64,000 bases of DNA from Leucobacter weissii. GTDB taxonomy: Bacteria; Actinomycetota; Actinomycetes; Actinomycetales; Microbacteriaceae. Each line of letters opens with the position of its first letter. Positions within the stretch are counted from its first letter, which is position 1. Position numbers and translations under genes: made by a program. Positions 35,011 to 44,431 of the stretch are shown here, in pieces. The notes under the pieces were generated by a model that was not told the origin of the DNA, did not search any database, and saw nothing but the letters and a program-made list of their open reading frames with translations. The stretch spans positions 103,413-167,412 of the forward strand of contig NZ_JAGDYM010000001.1 in assembly GCF_017565745.1 (NCBI RefSeq), given 5' to 3'.

Positions 35011-36198
35011 GTGAGTCCAGAAGACCGCCCAGACCGCTTGCGGATCGTGATGGGATGCGACACGTTCGCGCCCGACGTCAACGGAGCGGCTCGATTCGCG
35101 GAGCGACTCGCGGCCGGTCTGGTGGAACGGGGGCACGAGGTCCACATCGTGGCCCCCGGCTTGAGCCAGCGGCGGGTGCCGCCGGCGGTCGAGCTGATCG
35201 AGGGCCAGGCGATGACCGTGCATCGACTCCCGGCCGTGCGCTGGAAGCCCCACGACTGGCTCCGCTTCGTCTGGCCGTGGCGCGCGAAGCACCACGCCAG
35301 ACGGGTGCTGAGCGCCGTGAGTCCCGACGCCGTGCACATCCAGTCGCACATCGTCATCGGCCGCGGTCTCTCCAGGATCGCCAAGCAGCGCGGGATCCCC
35401 GTGATCGCCACGAACCATGTGATGGCCGAGAACATCCTCGACTTCACCACGATGCCGCCGCTGGTCGACCGGCTGGTCCTCAAACTCGCCTGGGGAGACG
35501 CCGAACGCACCTTCAAGATCGCACGCGCGGTCACCACGCCCACGCGCCGAGCCGCGGACTTCCTCGAACGCACGGTCGATGTGCGCGGGGTCATCCCGAT
35601 CAGCTGCGGCATCGACCGGAGCAACTACCGCCCGGATCCCGGCCCGCGCGCGCAGCGTCGCATGCTCTTCGTCGGGAGGCTCACCAGCGAGAAGCGCGTG
35701 GATGTGACGCTCCGAGCTCTCGCTCGACTCGATCCCGGACTCGACGTCCACCTCGACGTCGTCGGCGGCGGCGACCAGGCGAACCACCTCGAGCAGCTGA
35801 CGAAGCGCCTCGGCCTGCAGGGTCGGGTCGTCTTCCACGGCCGCGTCAGCGAGGACCGCCTCGTCGATCTCTATCGCCGAGCCAGCGTGTTCGTCATCGC
35901 CTCGATCGCCGAACTGCAGTCGATCGCGACGCTCGAGGCGATGGCCTCCGGCCTGCCGATCGTCGCCGCGGACGCCGTCGCGCTGCCGCACCTCGTGCGG
36001 AACGGCGTCAACGGGTATCTCTTCGAGCCGGACAACGACGCCGAGCTCGCCAGGCGCCTCGACGCGCTGCTCTCCGCCCCGCATGACGAATGGTTGCGCA
36101 TGCAGCAGGCGTCGCTGGAGGGCGTCCGAGCGCACGACATCACGCGCACCCTCGACACCTTCGAGGCGCTGTATCGCGGGGAGGCGATCCCCGAGTGA
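35011..36198 (+). CDS. Glycosyltransferase family 4 protein
   Basis: 395 residues. N-terminal GT-B half: FAPDVNGAARFAERLAAGLVERGHEVHIVAPG, with HIQSHIVIGRGL further on. C-terminal half: LFVGRLTSEKRVDVTLRAL, VVGGGDQANHLEQL, then the nucleotide-sugar site IAELQSIATLEAMASGLPIVAAD with the Glu-x7-Glu pair. Homologous GT4 enzymes add mannose or glucose to phosphatidylinositol or diacylglycerol in the actinobacterial envelope. GTG 35011 lacks a strong ribosome binding site, so the start is uncertain by about ten residues. Confidence 0.87.
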   Translation: MSPEDRPDRLRIVMGCDTFAPDVNGAARFAERLAAGLVERGHEVHIVAPGLSQRRVPPAVELIEGQAMTVHRLPAVRWKPHDWLRFVWPWRAKHHARRVLSAVSPDAVHIQSHIVIGRGLSRIAKQRGIPVIATNHVMAENILDFTTMPPLVDRLVLKLAWGDAERTFKIARAVTTPTRRAADFLERTVDVRGVIPISCGIDRSNYRPDPGPRAQRRMLFVGRLTSEKRVDVTLRALARLDPGLDVHLDVVGGGDQANHLEQLTKRLGLQGRVVFHGRVSEDRLVDLYRRASVFVIASIAELQSIATLEAMASGLPIVAADAVALPHLVRNGVNGYLFEPDNDAELARRLDALLSAPHDEWLRMQQASLEGVRAHDITRTLDTFEALYRGEAIPE

Positions 36199-36238
36199 CT
36201 GATCCGGTCGGGATCCGCAGCCGCCGCGGCGGAGCCGT

Positions 36239-37402
36239 ATGCGGCGCCTGAGCCGCGGAGGCGGCGTCTCCGGGCGTCCGACGAGGCTATTCTTCGACGC
36301 CAGATACATCAGAACCGATTTCCACGACGGGATCAGCCGTTTCTCGGCGGAACTCGCCGCAGCGGCGGCGGACGCGGCCGGAGACGTCGACGTGGACGTC
36401 GTGTTCCTCATCCACGACGAGGAACAGCGGCGGAGACTCCCGTCGGGAGCGCGGACCCTCCGCATCCATTCCCCGACCTCCTGGCGGGAGCCGTTCTCGT
36501 CGCTGATCCTCTCCAGGCATCGGCCGGATGTGCTGTTCTCCCCGATGCAGACGATCGGATCGCTGGGGCGGCGGTTCGGCCTGATCCTCACCCTGCACGA
36601 CACCATCTACTACCGCCATCGCACGCCGCCGCGCGATCTTCCCGGTCTCGTGCGCATCGGCTGGCGCCTGTTCCACCTCAGCTACCTGCCGCAGCGGCTC
36701 GTGCTCGATGCGGCGGATCTGGTGGCGACGGTGAGCGAGACGAGCAAGCGGCAGTTCGCCGCGGTCGGGCTGACGAAGCGACCGGTCCTCGTGCTCGCGA
36801 ATGCGCCGCAGCGTCTCGAGGAACTGCTGCCGACGGGCGTCGGAGCCGCGTCCTCGGCCTCCGGGCGATCGGCGAGGCCGCCGCGCAACATCGTCTACAT
36901 GGGCTCGTTCATGCCCTACAAGAACGTCGAGACCCTCGTCCTGGCGATGCGGCACCTGCCCGACCACACGCTCCATCTCCTCAGCCGCATCGGCGAGGCG
37001 CGTCGTCGCGAACTCGAGGCGATGGTGCCGGACGGCGCGTCGGTCGTGTTCCACGGCGGCGTCAGCGACGAGGAGTACGCCGAGATCCTGAGCGAGCGGG
37101 CGCTCCTCGCCACGCTCAGTCTGGATGAAGGGTACGGACTGCCCATAGCCGAGGCGCTGGCGTTCGGGGTGCCGGCCGTGGTGAGCGAGTCGGAGATCTT
37201 CCACGAGGTGGCGGGAGAGGGGGCGCTGTACGTGGCTCCGCAGGATCCGGAGGCGTTCGCGGGGGCCGTGCGGTCGCTCGACGACGACGAGCTGCGGGCG
37301 CAGGTGGTCGCCGCGGGAACGGCGCACGCCGCGGAGTACAGCTGGGAGAAGTCCGCGACGCGGCTGCTCGCCGCGGTTCGGGATCTCGCCGGAGCGGACT
37401 GA
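36239..37402 (+). CDS. Glycosyltransferase family 4-like protein
   Basis: 387 residues. GT-B pattern: LFFDARYIRTDFHDGISRFSAELA, LILTLHDTIYYRH in the N-terminal half, then VYMGSFMPYKNVETLVLAMRHL and LDEGYGLPIAEALAFGVPAVVSE as the donor-sugar site with EGYGLPIAE. A Ser/Arg-rich insertion lies near residues 200-215. It follows the first glycosyltransferase by 40 bases and probably acts on the same glycolipid or cell-wall glycan. The precise linkage is unknown. Confidence 0.85.
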   Translation: MRRLSRGGGVSGRPTRLFFDARYIRTDFHDGISRFSAELAAAAADAAGDVDVDVVFLIHDEEQRRRLPSGARTLRIHSPTSWREPFSSLILSRHRPDVLFSPMQTIGSLGRRFGLILTLHDTIYYRHRTPPRDLPGLVRIGWRLFHLSYLPQRLVLDAADLVATVSETSKRQFAAVGLTKRPVLVLANAPQRLEELLPTGVGAASSASGRSARPPRNIVYMGSFMPYKNVETLVLAMRHLPDHTLHLLSRIGEARRRELEAMVPDGASVVFHGGVSDEEYAEILSERALLATLSLDEGYGLPIAEALAFGVPAVVSESEIFHEVAGEGALYVAPQDPEAFAGAVRSLDDDELRAQVVAAGTAHAAEYSWEKSATRLLAAVRDLAGAD

Positions 37403-37458
37403 GACGTCGTCGCGGGCCGGAGCGCCGGTGCGGACCGGGCCTCAGCGCCCCGTCCGGT

Positions 37459-38094
37459 TCAGAAGCGCCAGACGACGGCCTGGAATCCGCTCGGGGGAGC
37501 CGGAACCCATGCCTCGTCCTTGCTGACGAGGCCGCTGCCCCCGGGGTTGTTGGATTCGATGATCGTGAAGGTGCCGTCGTCGTGCACCTCGGTGATCAGC
37601 ACGGTATGCACTCCCGTGACCCAGGAGGTGGGGAACTCGATGTGCTCGTACTGCACGATGTCGCCGGGCTGAGCGTCGGCGATGGTGAGGCGCGTGGCGC
37701 CCTCGTAATTGTTGACGGGATTCCCGCTGCCGACCCAGGCGCCGTCTCCGGCCTCGATCCAGCGTTTGGCCGACATGATGCACTCGCCCGGCATGCTCCA
37801 GCCGGTGGGGCGACTCGTCCCGATCTCGCTCTCCGCGAGTTCGATGGTGGCCTCGACGTCGAAGCCGTGGGGCAGATCGCTGTAGTCGCTCATCTCGGTG
37901 AGCGTCTCGAGCGCCACTCCCTCCAGCGGGGAAGTGGTCGTCTTCAGCGACTGCGCGGGGGCGGTGCCGGCATCGGCGGTGCCGGTGCGGAAGGTCTCGA
38001 TCGGCTTGTCGGCCGCGTTGGCAGGAGCTGCTCCGAAAGCGAAGATCATGGCGGATATCAGAGCCACGATCGTGGGCTTGCCTTGGAGCTGCAC
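37459..38094 (-). CDS. Secreted CHAP-like amidase domain protein
   Basis: About 211 residues from GTG 38094, which has GGGAGAG seven bases upstream. The signal peptide is LISAMIFAFGAAPANAAD. The C-terminal domain (about 100-211) has a CHAP/NlpC-like triad: Cys in PGECIMSAKRW, His in TGVHTVLITEV and Glu/Asn in TIIESNNPGG. Such domains cut peptidoglycan peptides, suggesting a secreted cell-wall hydrolase. It is convergent with the glycosyltransferases and transcribed away from the tRNA-Ser. The family match is structural by motif, so moderate confidence. Confidence 0.7.
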   Translation of the reverse strand: MQLQGKPTIVALISAMIFAFGAAPANAADKPIETFRTGTADAGTAPAQSLKTTTSPLEGVALETLTEMSDYSDLPHGFDVEATIELAESEIGTSRPTGWSMPGECIMSAKRWIEAGDGAWVGSGNPVNNYEGATRLTIADAQPGDIVQYEHIEFPTSWVTGVHTVLITEVHDDGTFTIIESNNPGGSGLVSKDEAWVPAPPSGFQAVVWRF

Positions 38095-38345
38095 TCGCGT
38101 CTCTCCCGTTCGTTCGTGTCGCCGTGCGACGGATCCTCTGCGGCCGCGGTTGCAGCGCCGTTGATCATCGTACGTTATCGTTCTGTTACAACTCAAATCC
38201 GATGCTTCGAACTCTCAGGAACCGGCACCCGGGTCGCTTTCAGGGTTCCTCGCAGGGTTCCTCCCCGCCGTGCGGCTCGGGGCACGGGTCGGCGGAGTCG
38301 GCGACAACCGGCTAAGCTGGTCTCCGTCGGCTTCTCGTCGATGCT

Positions 38346-38433
38346 GGAGGATTCGCCTAGCGGCCTATGGCGCACGCCTGGAACGCGTGTTGGGTTCACG
38401 CCCTCGGGGGTTCAAATCCCCCATCCTCCGCCA
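38346..38433 (+). tRNA. tRNA-Ser (anticodon GGA)
   Basis: Acceptor stem GGAGGAT pairs with ATCCTCC (38423-38429), discriminator G and an encoded CCA follow. Anticodon stem CACGC/GCGTG encloses CTGGAAC, giving GGA. A long variable arm and the GGGGGTTCAAATCCCCC T-arm fit a class II serine tRNA. It reads UCC and UCU codons. Confidence 0.95.
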
Positions 38434-38434
38434 T

Positions 38435-38475
38435 GAGGTTGCGGCACTCGCTCGAAGGGCGGGTGCCGCAACCTC
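38435..38475 (+). terminator. Hairpin after tRNA-Ser(GGA)
   Basis: Perfect 13-bp inverted repeat, arms GAGGTTGCGGCAC (38435-38447) and GTGCCGCAACCTC (38463-38475), beginning 2 bases after the tRNA CCA end. Confidence 0.8.
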
Positions 38476-38716
38476 TTCCGGTTCCGGGCTACGGCGAGGG
38501 GCATCCTCGGGCGGATCCCGCGCGCGGATGCAATTGGGGCGCATCGTGAACCCCTGACGCGAGCCGTGGCTCGGCGGCGCGCGCAGAGCGCCGCCCTGCG
38601 TCGAGCGAGCGGCCGGGGCGGACCCCGTCAATCCAGGGATCGCGCAGGACCGAGCAGTACTATCGGGGAAATCACGACCCCGTCGTCGTCCCCCCCCCAT
38701 TCCCCTGGAGAGTCCT

Positions 38717-40009
38717 ATGGAGCAGAAATCGGTGATGCCGCATGTCGCGCACACTGGCGTCCGCCACGGTTTGCTTCGCCGTTCCAACGCCTGGGCGAAC
38801 GCCGGCAAGGTGGTCCTCGCGGCGGTACTCACGGTGGCGCTGAGCGGCGCCACGGTGGCCGCGTACGCCGTCTGGGGTCTTCTCGACGGGGTCCAGACCA
38901 TCATTCTGCCCTCCGGGGAGGATCCGACGGCGGTCAGCGCAGGCGAGCAGACCATCGACGGCGCATTCAGCATCCTGCTCGTCGGCTCCGACTCGCGCGA
39001 GGGCCAGAGCATCGACGACGGCGAGCAGGGCGAGCTCAACGACGTCAATCTCCTGCTCCACGTATCCGAGGATCACCAGAACGCGACGATCATGAGTTTC
39101 CCGCGCGATCTCATGCTGCCGATCCCGAGCTGCCCGGGCCCCGAGGGCGAAGCCGACTACTATCCGGCGATGAGCGAGCAGCAGCTCAACAGCGCGATGA
39201 TGTACGGCGGGCTCTCCTGCGTCGTCCGCACCATCGAGAACCTGACGGGCATGGAGATCCCGTACGCCGGGCTCGTCACCTTCGACGGGGTCATCGGAGT
39301 CTCCAACGCCATCGGCGGCGTCACGGTGTGCCTGACGGAGCCGATCAACGACACCAAGACCGACCTCGACCTGGCCGCGGGCGAGCACACGCTGAAGGGC
39401 AAGGAGGCTCTGCAGTTCCTGCGCACGCGCTACGGGGTCGGCGATGGCAGCGACACCAGCAGGATCAGCAATCAGCAGGTCTTCATGTCCGCGCTCCTCC
39501 GCGAACTGCAGAGCAGCGAGACCCTGTCGAATCCGGTCAAGGTGTACGGGCTGGCGAAGGCCGGCGTGGAGAACATGACGCTCTCGAGCAACATGGCCTC
39601 GATCGGTTTCATGCAGTCGCTCGCCGGGACGGTGAAGGACATCGATCTCGAACGGGTGAACTTCGTGCAATACCCCACGAGCGCCCACCCCTACCAGGAG
39701 GGTCGGCTGACGCCTGACTACGCTGCGGCGCAGACCCTGATCGAGGTCGTTGAGAGCGGTGAGCCCTTCACGGTGAAGACGCGCGGCGAGGGCGTCGTCG
39801 ATACCACCGAAGAGGATCCCGCCACGACGGAGGAAACGGAGTCGGAGCCGACCGACGTCGAGTCCGACGAGACGGAATCGAGTGGCGACGGCTCGACCGA
39901 GAAGAGCCGGAAGAGCGAGAGCTCGTCAGCGGAGACCGAGCTGCCCGACACGGTTCCCGGCCAGAACGCCGCGACGGAGACCTGCTCGGGCGGGCGAACC
40001 GTCTTCTGA
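38717..40009 (+). CDS. LytR-CpsA-Psr (LCP) family cell-wall ligase
   Basis: 430 residues. One N-terminal transmembrane helix (about 28-52) anchors an extracytoplasmic LCP domain (about 80-320): FSILLVGSDSREG, ATIMSFPRDLMLPI, GLVTFDGVIGVSNAIGGV, and LRTRYGVGDGSDTSRISNQQ with the conserved arginines. LCP enzymes transfer teichoic-acid, capsule or arabinogalactan-type polymers to peptidoglycan. The C-terminal 90 residues are a Thr/Ser/Glu-rich low-complexity tail. GGAGAG precedes the ATG. A run of about nine C lies roughly 20 bases upstream in the leader. Confidence 0.92.
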   Translation: MEQKSVMPHVAHTGVRHGLLRRSNAWANAGKVVLAAVLTVALSGATVAAYAVWGLLDGVQTIILPSGEDPTAVSAGEQTIDGAFSILLVGSDSREGQSIDDGEQGELNDVNLLLHVSEDHQNATIMSFPRDLMLPIPSCPGPEGEADYYPAMSEQQLNSAMMYGGLSCVVRTIENLTGMEIPYAGLVTFDGVIGVSNAIGGVTVCLTEPINDTKTDLDLAAGEHTLKGKEALQFLRTRYGVGDGSDTSRISNQQVFMSALLRELQSSETLSNPVKVYGLAKAGVENMTLSSNMASIGFMQSLAGTVKDIDLERVNFVQYPTSAHPYQEGRLTPDYAAAQTLIEVVESGEPFTVKTRGEGVVDTTEEDPATTEETESEPTDVESDETESSGDGSTEKSRKSESSSAETELPDTVPGQNAATETCSGGRTVF

Positions 40010-40056
40010 CGGGTGACGATTTCCCGCCTGTTCCGGCGTGGTCTAGGATGGTTTGC

Positions 40057-40148
40057 GGAGACATGCCGGAGCGGCCGAACGGACTTCACTGCTAATGAAG
40101 GGTCGGGCTTAAACTCGACCGGGGGTTCAAATCCCCCTGTCTCCGCCA
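40057..40148 (+). tRNA. tRNA-Ser (anticodon GCT)
   Basis: Acceptor GGAGACA pairs with TGTCTCC (40138-40144), then discriminator G and encoded CCA. Anticodon stem CTTCA/TGAAG encloses CTGCTAA, giving GCT, which reads AGC and AGU. A long variable arm follows. Confidence 0.95.
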
Positions 40149-40153
40149 TTCAT

Positions 40154-40188
40154 GGGAGAACCCCCTGCAATCTGCAGGGGGTTCTCCC
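40154..40188 (+). terminator. Hairpin after tRNA-Ser(GCT)
   Basis: Perfect 16-bp stem, arms GGGAGAACCCCCTGCA (40154-40169) and its complement (40173-40188), with a 3-base ATC loop, starting 6 bases after the tRNA. Very strong factor-independent terminator despite the lack of a long T-run. Confidence 0.88.
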
Positions 40189-40229
40189 GCTTCGTAGCGG
40201 GCGCGTCACGAGCGCCCCGCCCAGAGCTG

Positions 40230-40427
40230 CTACTCGCCGCGCAACTCGTCCTTGGCCTCGTTGCGGGCTTTCACGGAATCCCGCTCGGCCTCCGCCTTCT
40301 TCACCTCGGCGTCGGCCTTCAGCTCCTCGACCTTGTCCTTGGCCTTGTCCACGCCGTCTTCGACGGCACGACCGACCTTCTTGGCCGCGGCTTCGGCGGT
40401 TTCCTTCGCATCGTCCAGGAATCCCAT
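40230..40427 (-). CDS. Small Lys/Glu/Ala-rich helical protein
   Basis: 65 residues starting MGFLDDAKETAEAAAKKVG, then repeated Lys-Ala-Glu heptad-like segments (DKAKDKVEELKADAEVKKAEAER). It lacks aromatic residues after Phe3 and is predicted to be amphipathic helix. AAGGAGG lies 6 bases upstream, an unusually strong ribosome binding site. The composition resembles CsbD- and LEA-type stress proteins, but I cannot assign a family. It is convergent with the tRNA-Ser(GCT) terminator. Confidence 0.75.
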   Translation of the reverse strand: MGFLDDAKETAEAAAKKVGRAVEDGVDKAKDKVEELKADAEVKKAEAERDSVKARNEAKDELRGE

Positions 40428-40556
40428 GAGATCCTCCTTCTGCTAGATTGTGGACCTCACATTATCCCCGGGCAATCTGTGATCTCCACCGCTTGCGCAG
40501 CGCGCGACCGGCTGGTACAAAGCTTGCGGGTGCGGCCGGCGCGGCGCGCACCGCCG

Positions 40557-40892
40557 TCACCGGTGCGGCGGAATGGTGAAGCTCGAGAGCCGATCCCCCG
40601 CGATCACGAAGATCCCCTCGGATCGGCCGTTGAAGCGCCGGCTCGCCCAATCGAAGCGAGTCGTCACGGTGTCGCCATCGACGTCTGCGCTCAGGATGGT
40701 GATGCGGGCGTTCATGCCGATCGCATCCGTGTCCGCCCACGATCGCAGGCCGTCCGGCCCGTGCAGCTCGCGCCCCCAGTCGTCGACCAGGCCGTCCGGG
40801 GTGAAGGCATCGACGAATGCGTCGGTATCGGCGGCGTTGATGGCGTCCACGAAGCGCTGCACGGGCGCGGGCAGTGAGGATTCGGCGACCAT
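40557..40892 (-). CDS. NTF2-like (SnoaL-type) fold protein
   Basis: 111 residues: VQRFVDAINAADTDAFVDAFTPDGLVDDWGRELHGPDGLRSWADTD at the N-terminus is the usual SnoaL/ketosteroid-isomerase-like helix-strand pattern, followed by TRFDWASRRFNGRSEGIFVIAGDRLSSFTI. GAAAGGAG precedes the ATG at 40892. These proteins bind small ligands or isomerise polyketide-like substrates; no catalytic residues can be assigned. It lies alone between two tRNA genes. Confidence 0.7.
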   Translation of the reverse strand: MVAESSLPAPVQRFVDAINAADTDAFVDAFTPDGLVDDWGRELHGPDGLRSWADTDAIGMNARITILSADVDGDTVTTRFDWASRRFNGRSEGIFVIAGDRLSSFTIPPHR

Positions 40893-41120
40893 GAGGTCTC
40901 CTTTCGGTGTCGGAGCACGCAGGACCCGCTTCGCAGAGGCGATCTGCTGGAAAGCGGGGATCCTGAGCGGAGGGTAGGGGATGTGGAACCCCGGCCGCGC
41001 GCCTCGGGCAGAGCATCGCTCTGCGCGCGCACGCCGCCGGGCCGCCGGCTGCGGCTCGGTGCAGGGTTCTGGGGAATCTCGCACCGCTAGTGATGACTCC
41101 CTGCGGAGCAGGGGCCGTCG

Positions 41121-41208
41121 CGGAGAGTGCGGGATTCGAACCCGCGAGGCAGGGTTACTGCCTGCTTGTTTTCAAGACAAGTTCCTTCGGCCGCTCGGAC
41201 AACCCTCC
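41121..41208 (-). tRNA. tRNA-Ser (anticodon TGA)
   Basis: On the minus strand GGAGGGT (from 41208) pairs with ACTCTCC, one G-T wobble, discriminator G at 41121 and no encoded CCA. The anticodon loop CTTGAAA gives TGA, reading UCA and others. The T-arm is GCGGGTTCGAATCCCGC. It lies 28 bases downstream of the serS-HAD unit in the same direction. Confidence 0.93.
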
Positions 41209-41236
41209 GCCTACGATCCTAGCGGTGCGCTTCGAG

Positions 41237-42067
41237 TCACCGTCCGAGGATCGTGGGGAAGCGATCGCGGAGAGCCGAGGCGAGACCCGCCTCCTCGATC
41301 GGCGCCGTCACCCGGCTCGCGGCGGCCCGCACCGTCTCGCCCGCCTGCCCCATCGCGACGGCGTCCCCGTGGCGGCCCGCCCACTCCAGCATCTGGATGT
41401 CGTTGTTGCCGTCGCCCGCGGCGAACACCTGAGCGCGCTCGATCCCCAGCCTGGAGCGCACCACTTCGAGCGCGCTCTCCTTCGACACCCCCTCCGGTGC
41501 GATGTCGAGCCAGGCGGTGAAGCCGATCGCATAGGTAACCCGCGTCAGGCCCATGGTGTCGACGATCGCGAGGAAGTCCTCAAGCGCGTGATCCGGTGAG
41601 ACCACGAGCACCCGGGTGGCCGGGGTGGTCGCGAGTTCCTCGAAGGGCACCTGCCGCTGCCGCACCGGCAGGGTTCCGGCGGGGATCTTCTCGGTGTAGA
41701 GGAACTCCCCGGCCTCGGTCTCGAGCCCGAAGCGGGCGGTGAGCAGACGGGATCGGATCCGCCGCAGCGCTTCGCTCGCGTCGAACGTCTCGACGTACTC
41801 GGTCCGGTAGGCGCGATGGGCGAGGGGATCCCGGCGCAGCGTCACCGCGCCGTTGCAGCAGATCACCCAGCTCGGGCGGATCCGCAGCTGCTCGACGACG
41901 GGCAGCGTGGCGTCGACGGCGCGCCCCGTCGCGATGACGATCTCGTGCCCCGCCGCGGCGAGCGAACGGATCGCGTCCGAGACCTCGTCGTCGATGCTGC
42001 CGTCGTGATGCACGACGGTGCCGTCGAGATCGAGCGCGACGAGGTGCCGATCCTGCCCGGTGGCCAT
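41237..42067 (-). CDS. HAD-superfamily Cof-type phosphatase
   Basis: 276 residues. Motif I is LDLDGTVV with the nucleophile Asp; motif II Thr is in IVIATGRA; motif III Lys in GVSKESAL; motif IV is GDGNNDIQMLEWAG. The type IIB cap lies between. Such enzymes dephosphorylate sugar phosphates, nucleotides or pyridoxal phosphate. It begins one base after the serS stop, so it is co-transcribed with serS and reads toward tRNA-Ser(TGA). Confidence 0.9.
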   Translation of the reverse strand: MATGQDRHLVALDLDGTVVHHDGSIDDEVSDAIRSLAAAGHEIVIATGRAVDATLPVVEQLRIRPSWVICCNGAVTLRRDPLAHRAYRTEYVETFDASEALRRIRSRLLTARFGLETEAGEFLYTEKIPAGTLPVRQRQVPFEELATTPATRVLVVSPDHALEDFLAIVDTMGLTRVTYAIGFTAWLDIAPEGVSKESALEVVRSRLGIERAQVFAAGDGNNDIQMLEWAGRHGDAVAMGQAGETVRAAASRVTAPIEEAGLASALRDRFPTILGR

Positions 42068-42068
42068 G

Positions 42069-43337
42069 TCAGGCGTCCTCGGGGGCGAAGGCCGCGAGAC
42101 CGCCGAGGTACGGGCGCAGCGCCTCCGGCACGGTCACGCCGCCGTCCGCGCGCTGATGCGTCTCGAGCAGCGCGACGATCCATCGGGTCGTGGCGAGCGT
42201 GCCGTTGAGCGTGGCGACCGGCGCGGTCTTCCCGGTCTCGGTGCGGTACCGGGTGGCGAGGCGGCGCGCCTGATAGCCGGTGCAGTTGCTCGTCGAGGTC
42301 AGTTCGCGGTAGGTCCCCTGCGTCGGCACCCACGCCTCGATGTCGAACTTGCGCGCAGCGCTCGAGCCGAGATCCCCGGCCGCGACGTCGATCACGCGAT
42401 AGCTGAGTCCGAGCGACTGGAGCATCTCCTCCTGCCAGGCGACGAGGCGCTCGTGCTCGTGCTCGGCGTCCGCGGGATCCGCGTAGACGAACATCTCGAG
42501 CTTGTTGAACTGGTGCACGCGCAGGATCCCGCGCGTGTCCTTGCCGTGGGATCCCGCTTCCCGTCGGTAGCAGGTCGACCAGCCGGCGTAGCGCAACGGC
42601 CCGGCGGAGAGGTCGAGGATCTCGTCCGAGTGGTAGCCGGCGAGCGCGACCTCGCTCGTGCCGGTCAGGTACAGGTCGTCGGCGGGCAGGTGGTAGACCT
42701 CGTCGGCGTGCTCGCCGAGGAACCCCGTGCCGCGCATCACCTCCGAGCGCACGAGCGTGGGCGTGATCAGCGGCGTGAACCCGTTGCGCAGGGCGTGGTC
42801 GAGCGCCAGGTTCATGAGAGCGATCTCGAGTCGGGCGCCGAAGCCGCGCAGGAAGTAGAAGCGCGACCCGGAGACCTTCGCCCCGCGCTGGATGTCGATG
42901 GCGCCGAGCAGCTCGCCGAGTTCGACGTGGTCGCGCGGCGGGAAGTCGTACTGCGGGATCTGTCCGTGGGTGCGGAGCGTGACGAACTGCTCCTCGCCCC
43001 CGGCGGGCACCCCGTCGATGACGATGTTCTCGATCCGCGAGGCCGCCGTCTCGAACGCGGCCTCGGCCTCCTTCGCTCGGGCCTCGGCGGCTTTGACCTG
43101 GCTCGCGAGCTCCTGGGCGCGGGCGATCAGCGCCGGCTTCTCGTCCTTGGGGGCGCTGCGCACCTGCTTGCCGAACTCGTTCTGCTCCGCGCGAAGCGTC
43201 TCGAACCCGGTGAGCGCGGCGCGGCGCGCCTCGTCGGCCGCGATGGCCAGGTCCACGGTCTCCGGATCGTTGCCCCGAGCCTCCTGCGAACGTCTGACGG
43301 CTTCGGGATTCGAGCGGAGCAGGGCGGGATCGATCAC
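42069..43337 (-). CDS. serS: Seryl-tRNA synthetase
   Basis: About 422 residues, the usual length. The N-terminal coiled-coil arm that grips the tRNA-Ser long arm is the charged helix around 30-100. The class II catalytic core shows motif 2 in [28 protein letters not shown], and [15 protein letters not shown] and [19 protein letters not shown] as the active-site loops, with motif 3 in [23 protein letters not shown] at 43337 gives the typical MIDPALL-like start; GTG 43343 is equally possible. No Shine-Dalgarno is visible, so the mRNA may be leaderless. Confidence 0.94.
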   Translation of the reverse strand: MIDPALLRSNPEAVRRSQEARGNDPETVDLAIAADEARRAALTGFETLRAEQNEFGKQVRSAPKDEKPALIARAQELASQVKAAEARAKEAEAAFETAASRIENIVIDGVPAGGEEQFVTLRTHGQIPQYDFPPRDHVELGELLGAIDIQRGAKVSGSRFYFLRGFGARLEIALMNLALDHALRNGFTPLITPTLVRSEVMRGTGFLGEHADEVYHLPADDLYLTGTSEVALAGYHSDEILDLSAGPLRYAGWSTCYRREAGSHGKDTRGILRVHQFNKLEMFVYADPADAEHEHERLVAWQEEMLQSLGLSYRVIDVAAGDLGSSAARKFDIEAWVPTQGTYRELTSTSNCTGYQARRLATRYRTETGKTAPVATLNGTLATTRWIVALLETHQRADGGVTVPEALRPYLGGLAAFAPEDA

Positions 43338-43379
43338 GACCACCAGTCTAGTCGTGTCGCTCGGGGGTAACGTGGAGGT

Positions 43380-44378
43380 ATGGTGACGACCCCGGCAGGC
43401 CCCCAACCCTCCGCCGCCGTGGTCTACCATCCGCTCAAGACCGATCTCGAGGCGTTGCGCGAGGCGGTGCGGCGCTACGAGAGCGGCGGAGGATGGGCGA
43501 GGAGCCGCTGGTACGAGACGGATGCGGACGACGCCGGTATCGCGGCCGCGCAGCGGGCCGTCGAGGACGGGGCGGCGCTGATCCTGGCGTCCGGAGGCGA
43601 TGGCACCGTGCGTGCCGTCGCGGAGGCTCTGCGCGGCACGGGAGTGCCGATGGCGGTGATCCCGCAGGGCACCGGCAACCTCCTTGCGCGCAATCTCGGC
43701 GCCCCGCTCGGCAATCTCGACGAGGTGGTGCGGGCGGCGTTCCAGGGCCGGAATCGCGCGATAGACCTCGGGGTCATCTCCATCACCCGCGAGGACGAGT
43801 CGATCAGCGAGCACGTGTTCCTCGTGCTCGCCGGGATGGGCCTGGACGCGAGGCTCATCACCGGCACCAGCTCGAAGCTCAAGAAATGGGTGGGCTGGCT
43901 GGCCTATGTCGATGCGGGAGTGCGTACGATGGTCTCGAACGCTCCCCTGCAGATCCACTACTCGGTCGACGGCTCCGAGGTGAGCCCGCTGACGGTCTAC
44001 AGCGTGATGATCGGCAACTGCGGACTGCTGCCGGGCGGGGTGCTGCTCATCCCCGACGCCGAACTGGACGACGGAAAGCTCGACGTGGTCGCGCTCCGCC
44101 CCCTCGGCGCGCTCTCATGGCTGCGCATCTGGCGCAAGATCGGGTGGGAGAACGGCGTGCTTCGCAAGACGAAGGCGGGCCGCCGCATGATCGACCTCGT
44201 CAACGACACGCGCTCCGTCACCTACCTGCGCGCCGGCCGGTTCGCGGTGTCGGTGGCGCGGCCCGAGCCCATCCAGCTCGACGGGGACGACTTCGGCTGG
44301 GCGCTCGCCGCAGGCGGAGAGGTCGACCCCGGGGCGCTCGTCGTCCGCGTGCTTCCCCAGTGGCATTCGACCGTATAG
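43380..44378 (+). CDS. Diacylglycerol/lipid kinase family protein (YegS/DagK-like)
   Basis: 332 residues of the DAGK catalytic family. The nucleotide-binding signature is [17 protein letters not shown], then [19 protein letters not shown], the usual second motif. [28 protein letters not shown] is typical of the C-terminal beta-sandwich. It phosphorylates diacylglycerol or a related lipid at the inner membrane face. It is divergent from serS across 42 bases that must hold both promoters. Confidence 0.9.
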   Translation: MVTTPAGPQPSAAVVYHPLKTDLEALREAVRRYESGGGWARSRWYETDADDAGIAAAQRAVEDGAALILASGGDGTVRAVAEALRGTGVPMAVIPQGTGNLLARNLGAPLGNLDEVVRAAFQGRNRAIDLGVISITREDESISEHVFLVLAGMGLDARLITGTSSKLKKWVGWLAYVDAGVRTMVSNAPLQIHYSVDGSEVSPLTVYSVMIGNCGLLPGGVLLIPDAELDDGKLDVVALRPLGALSWLRIWRKIGWENGVLRKTKAGRRMIDLVNDTRSVTYLRAGRFAVSVARPEPIQLDGDDFGWALAAGGEVDPGALVVRVLPQWHSTV

Positions 44379-44431
44379 GCCGAGCCCGATGCTCGCGGCG
44401 TGGGATCTGGCGCTGAGCGGCCTCGGGAGAG

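Noticed and set aside
38346..41208. Genomic island or prophage integrated at tRNA-Ser
   Set aside because: No integrase, phage gene or tRNA-end duplication is visible near any of the three tRNA genes.
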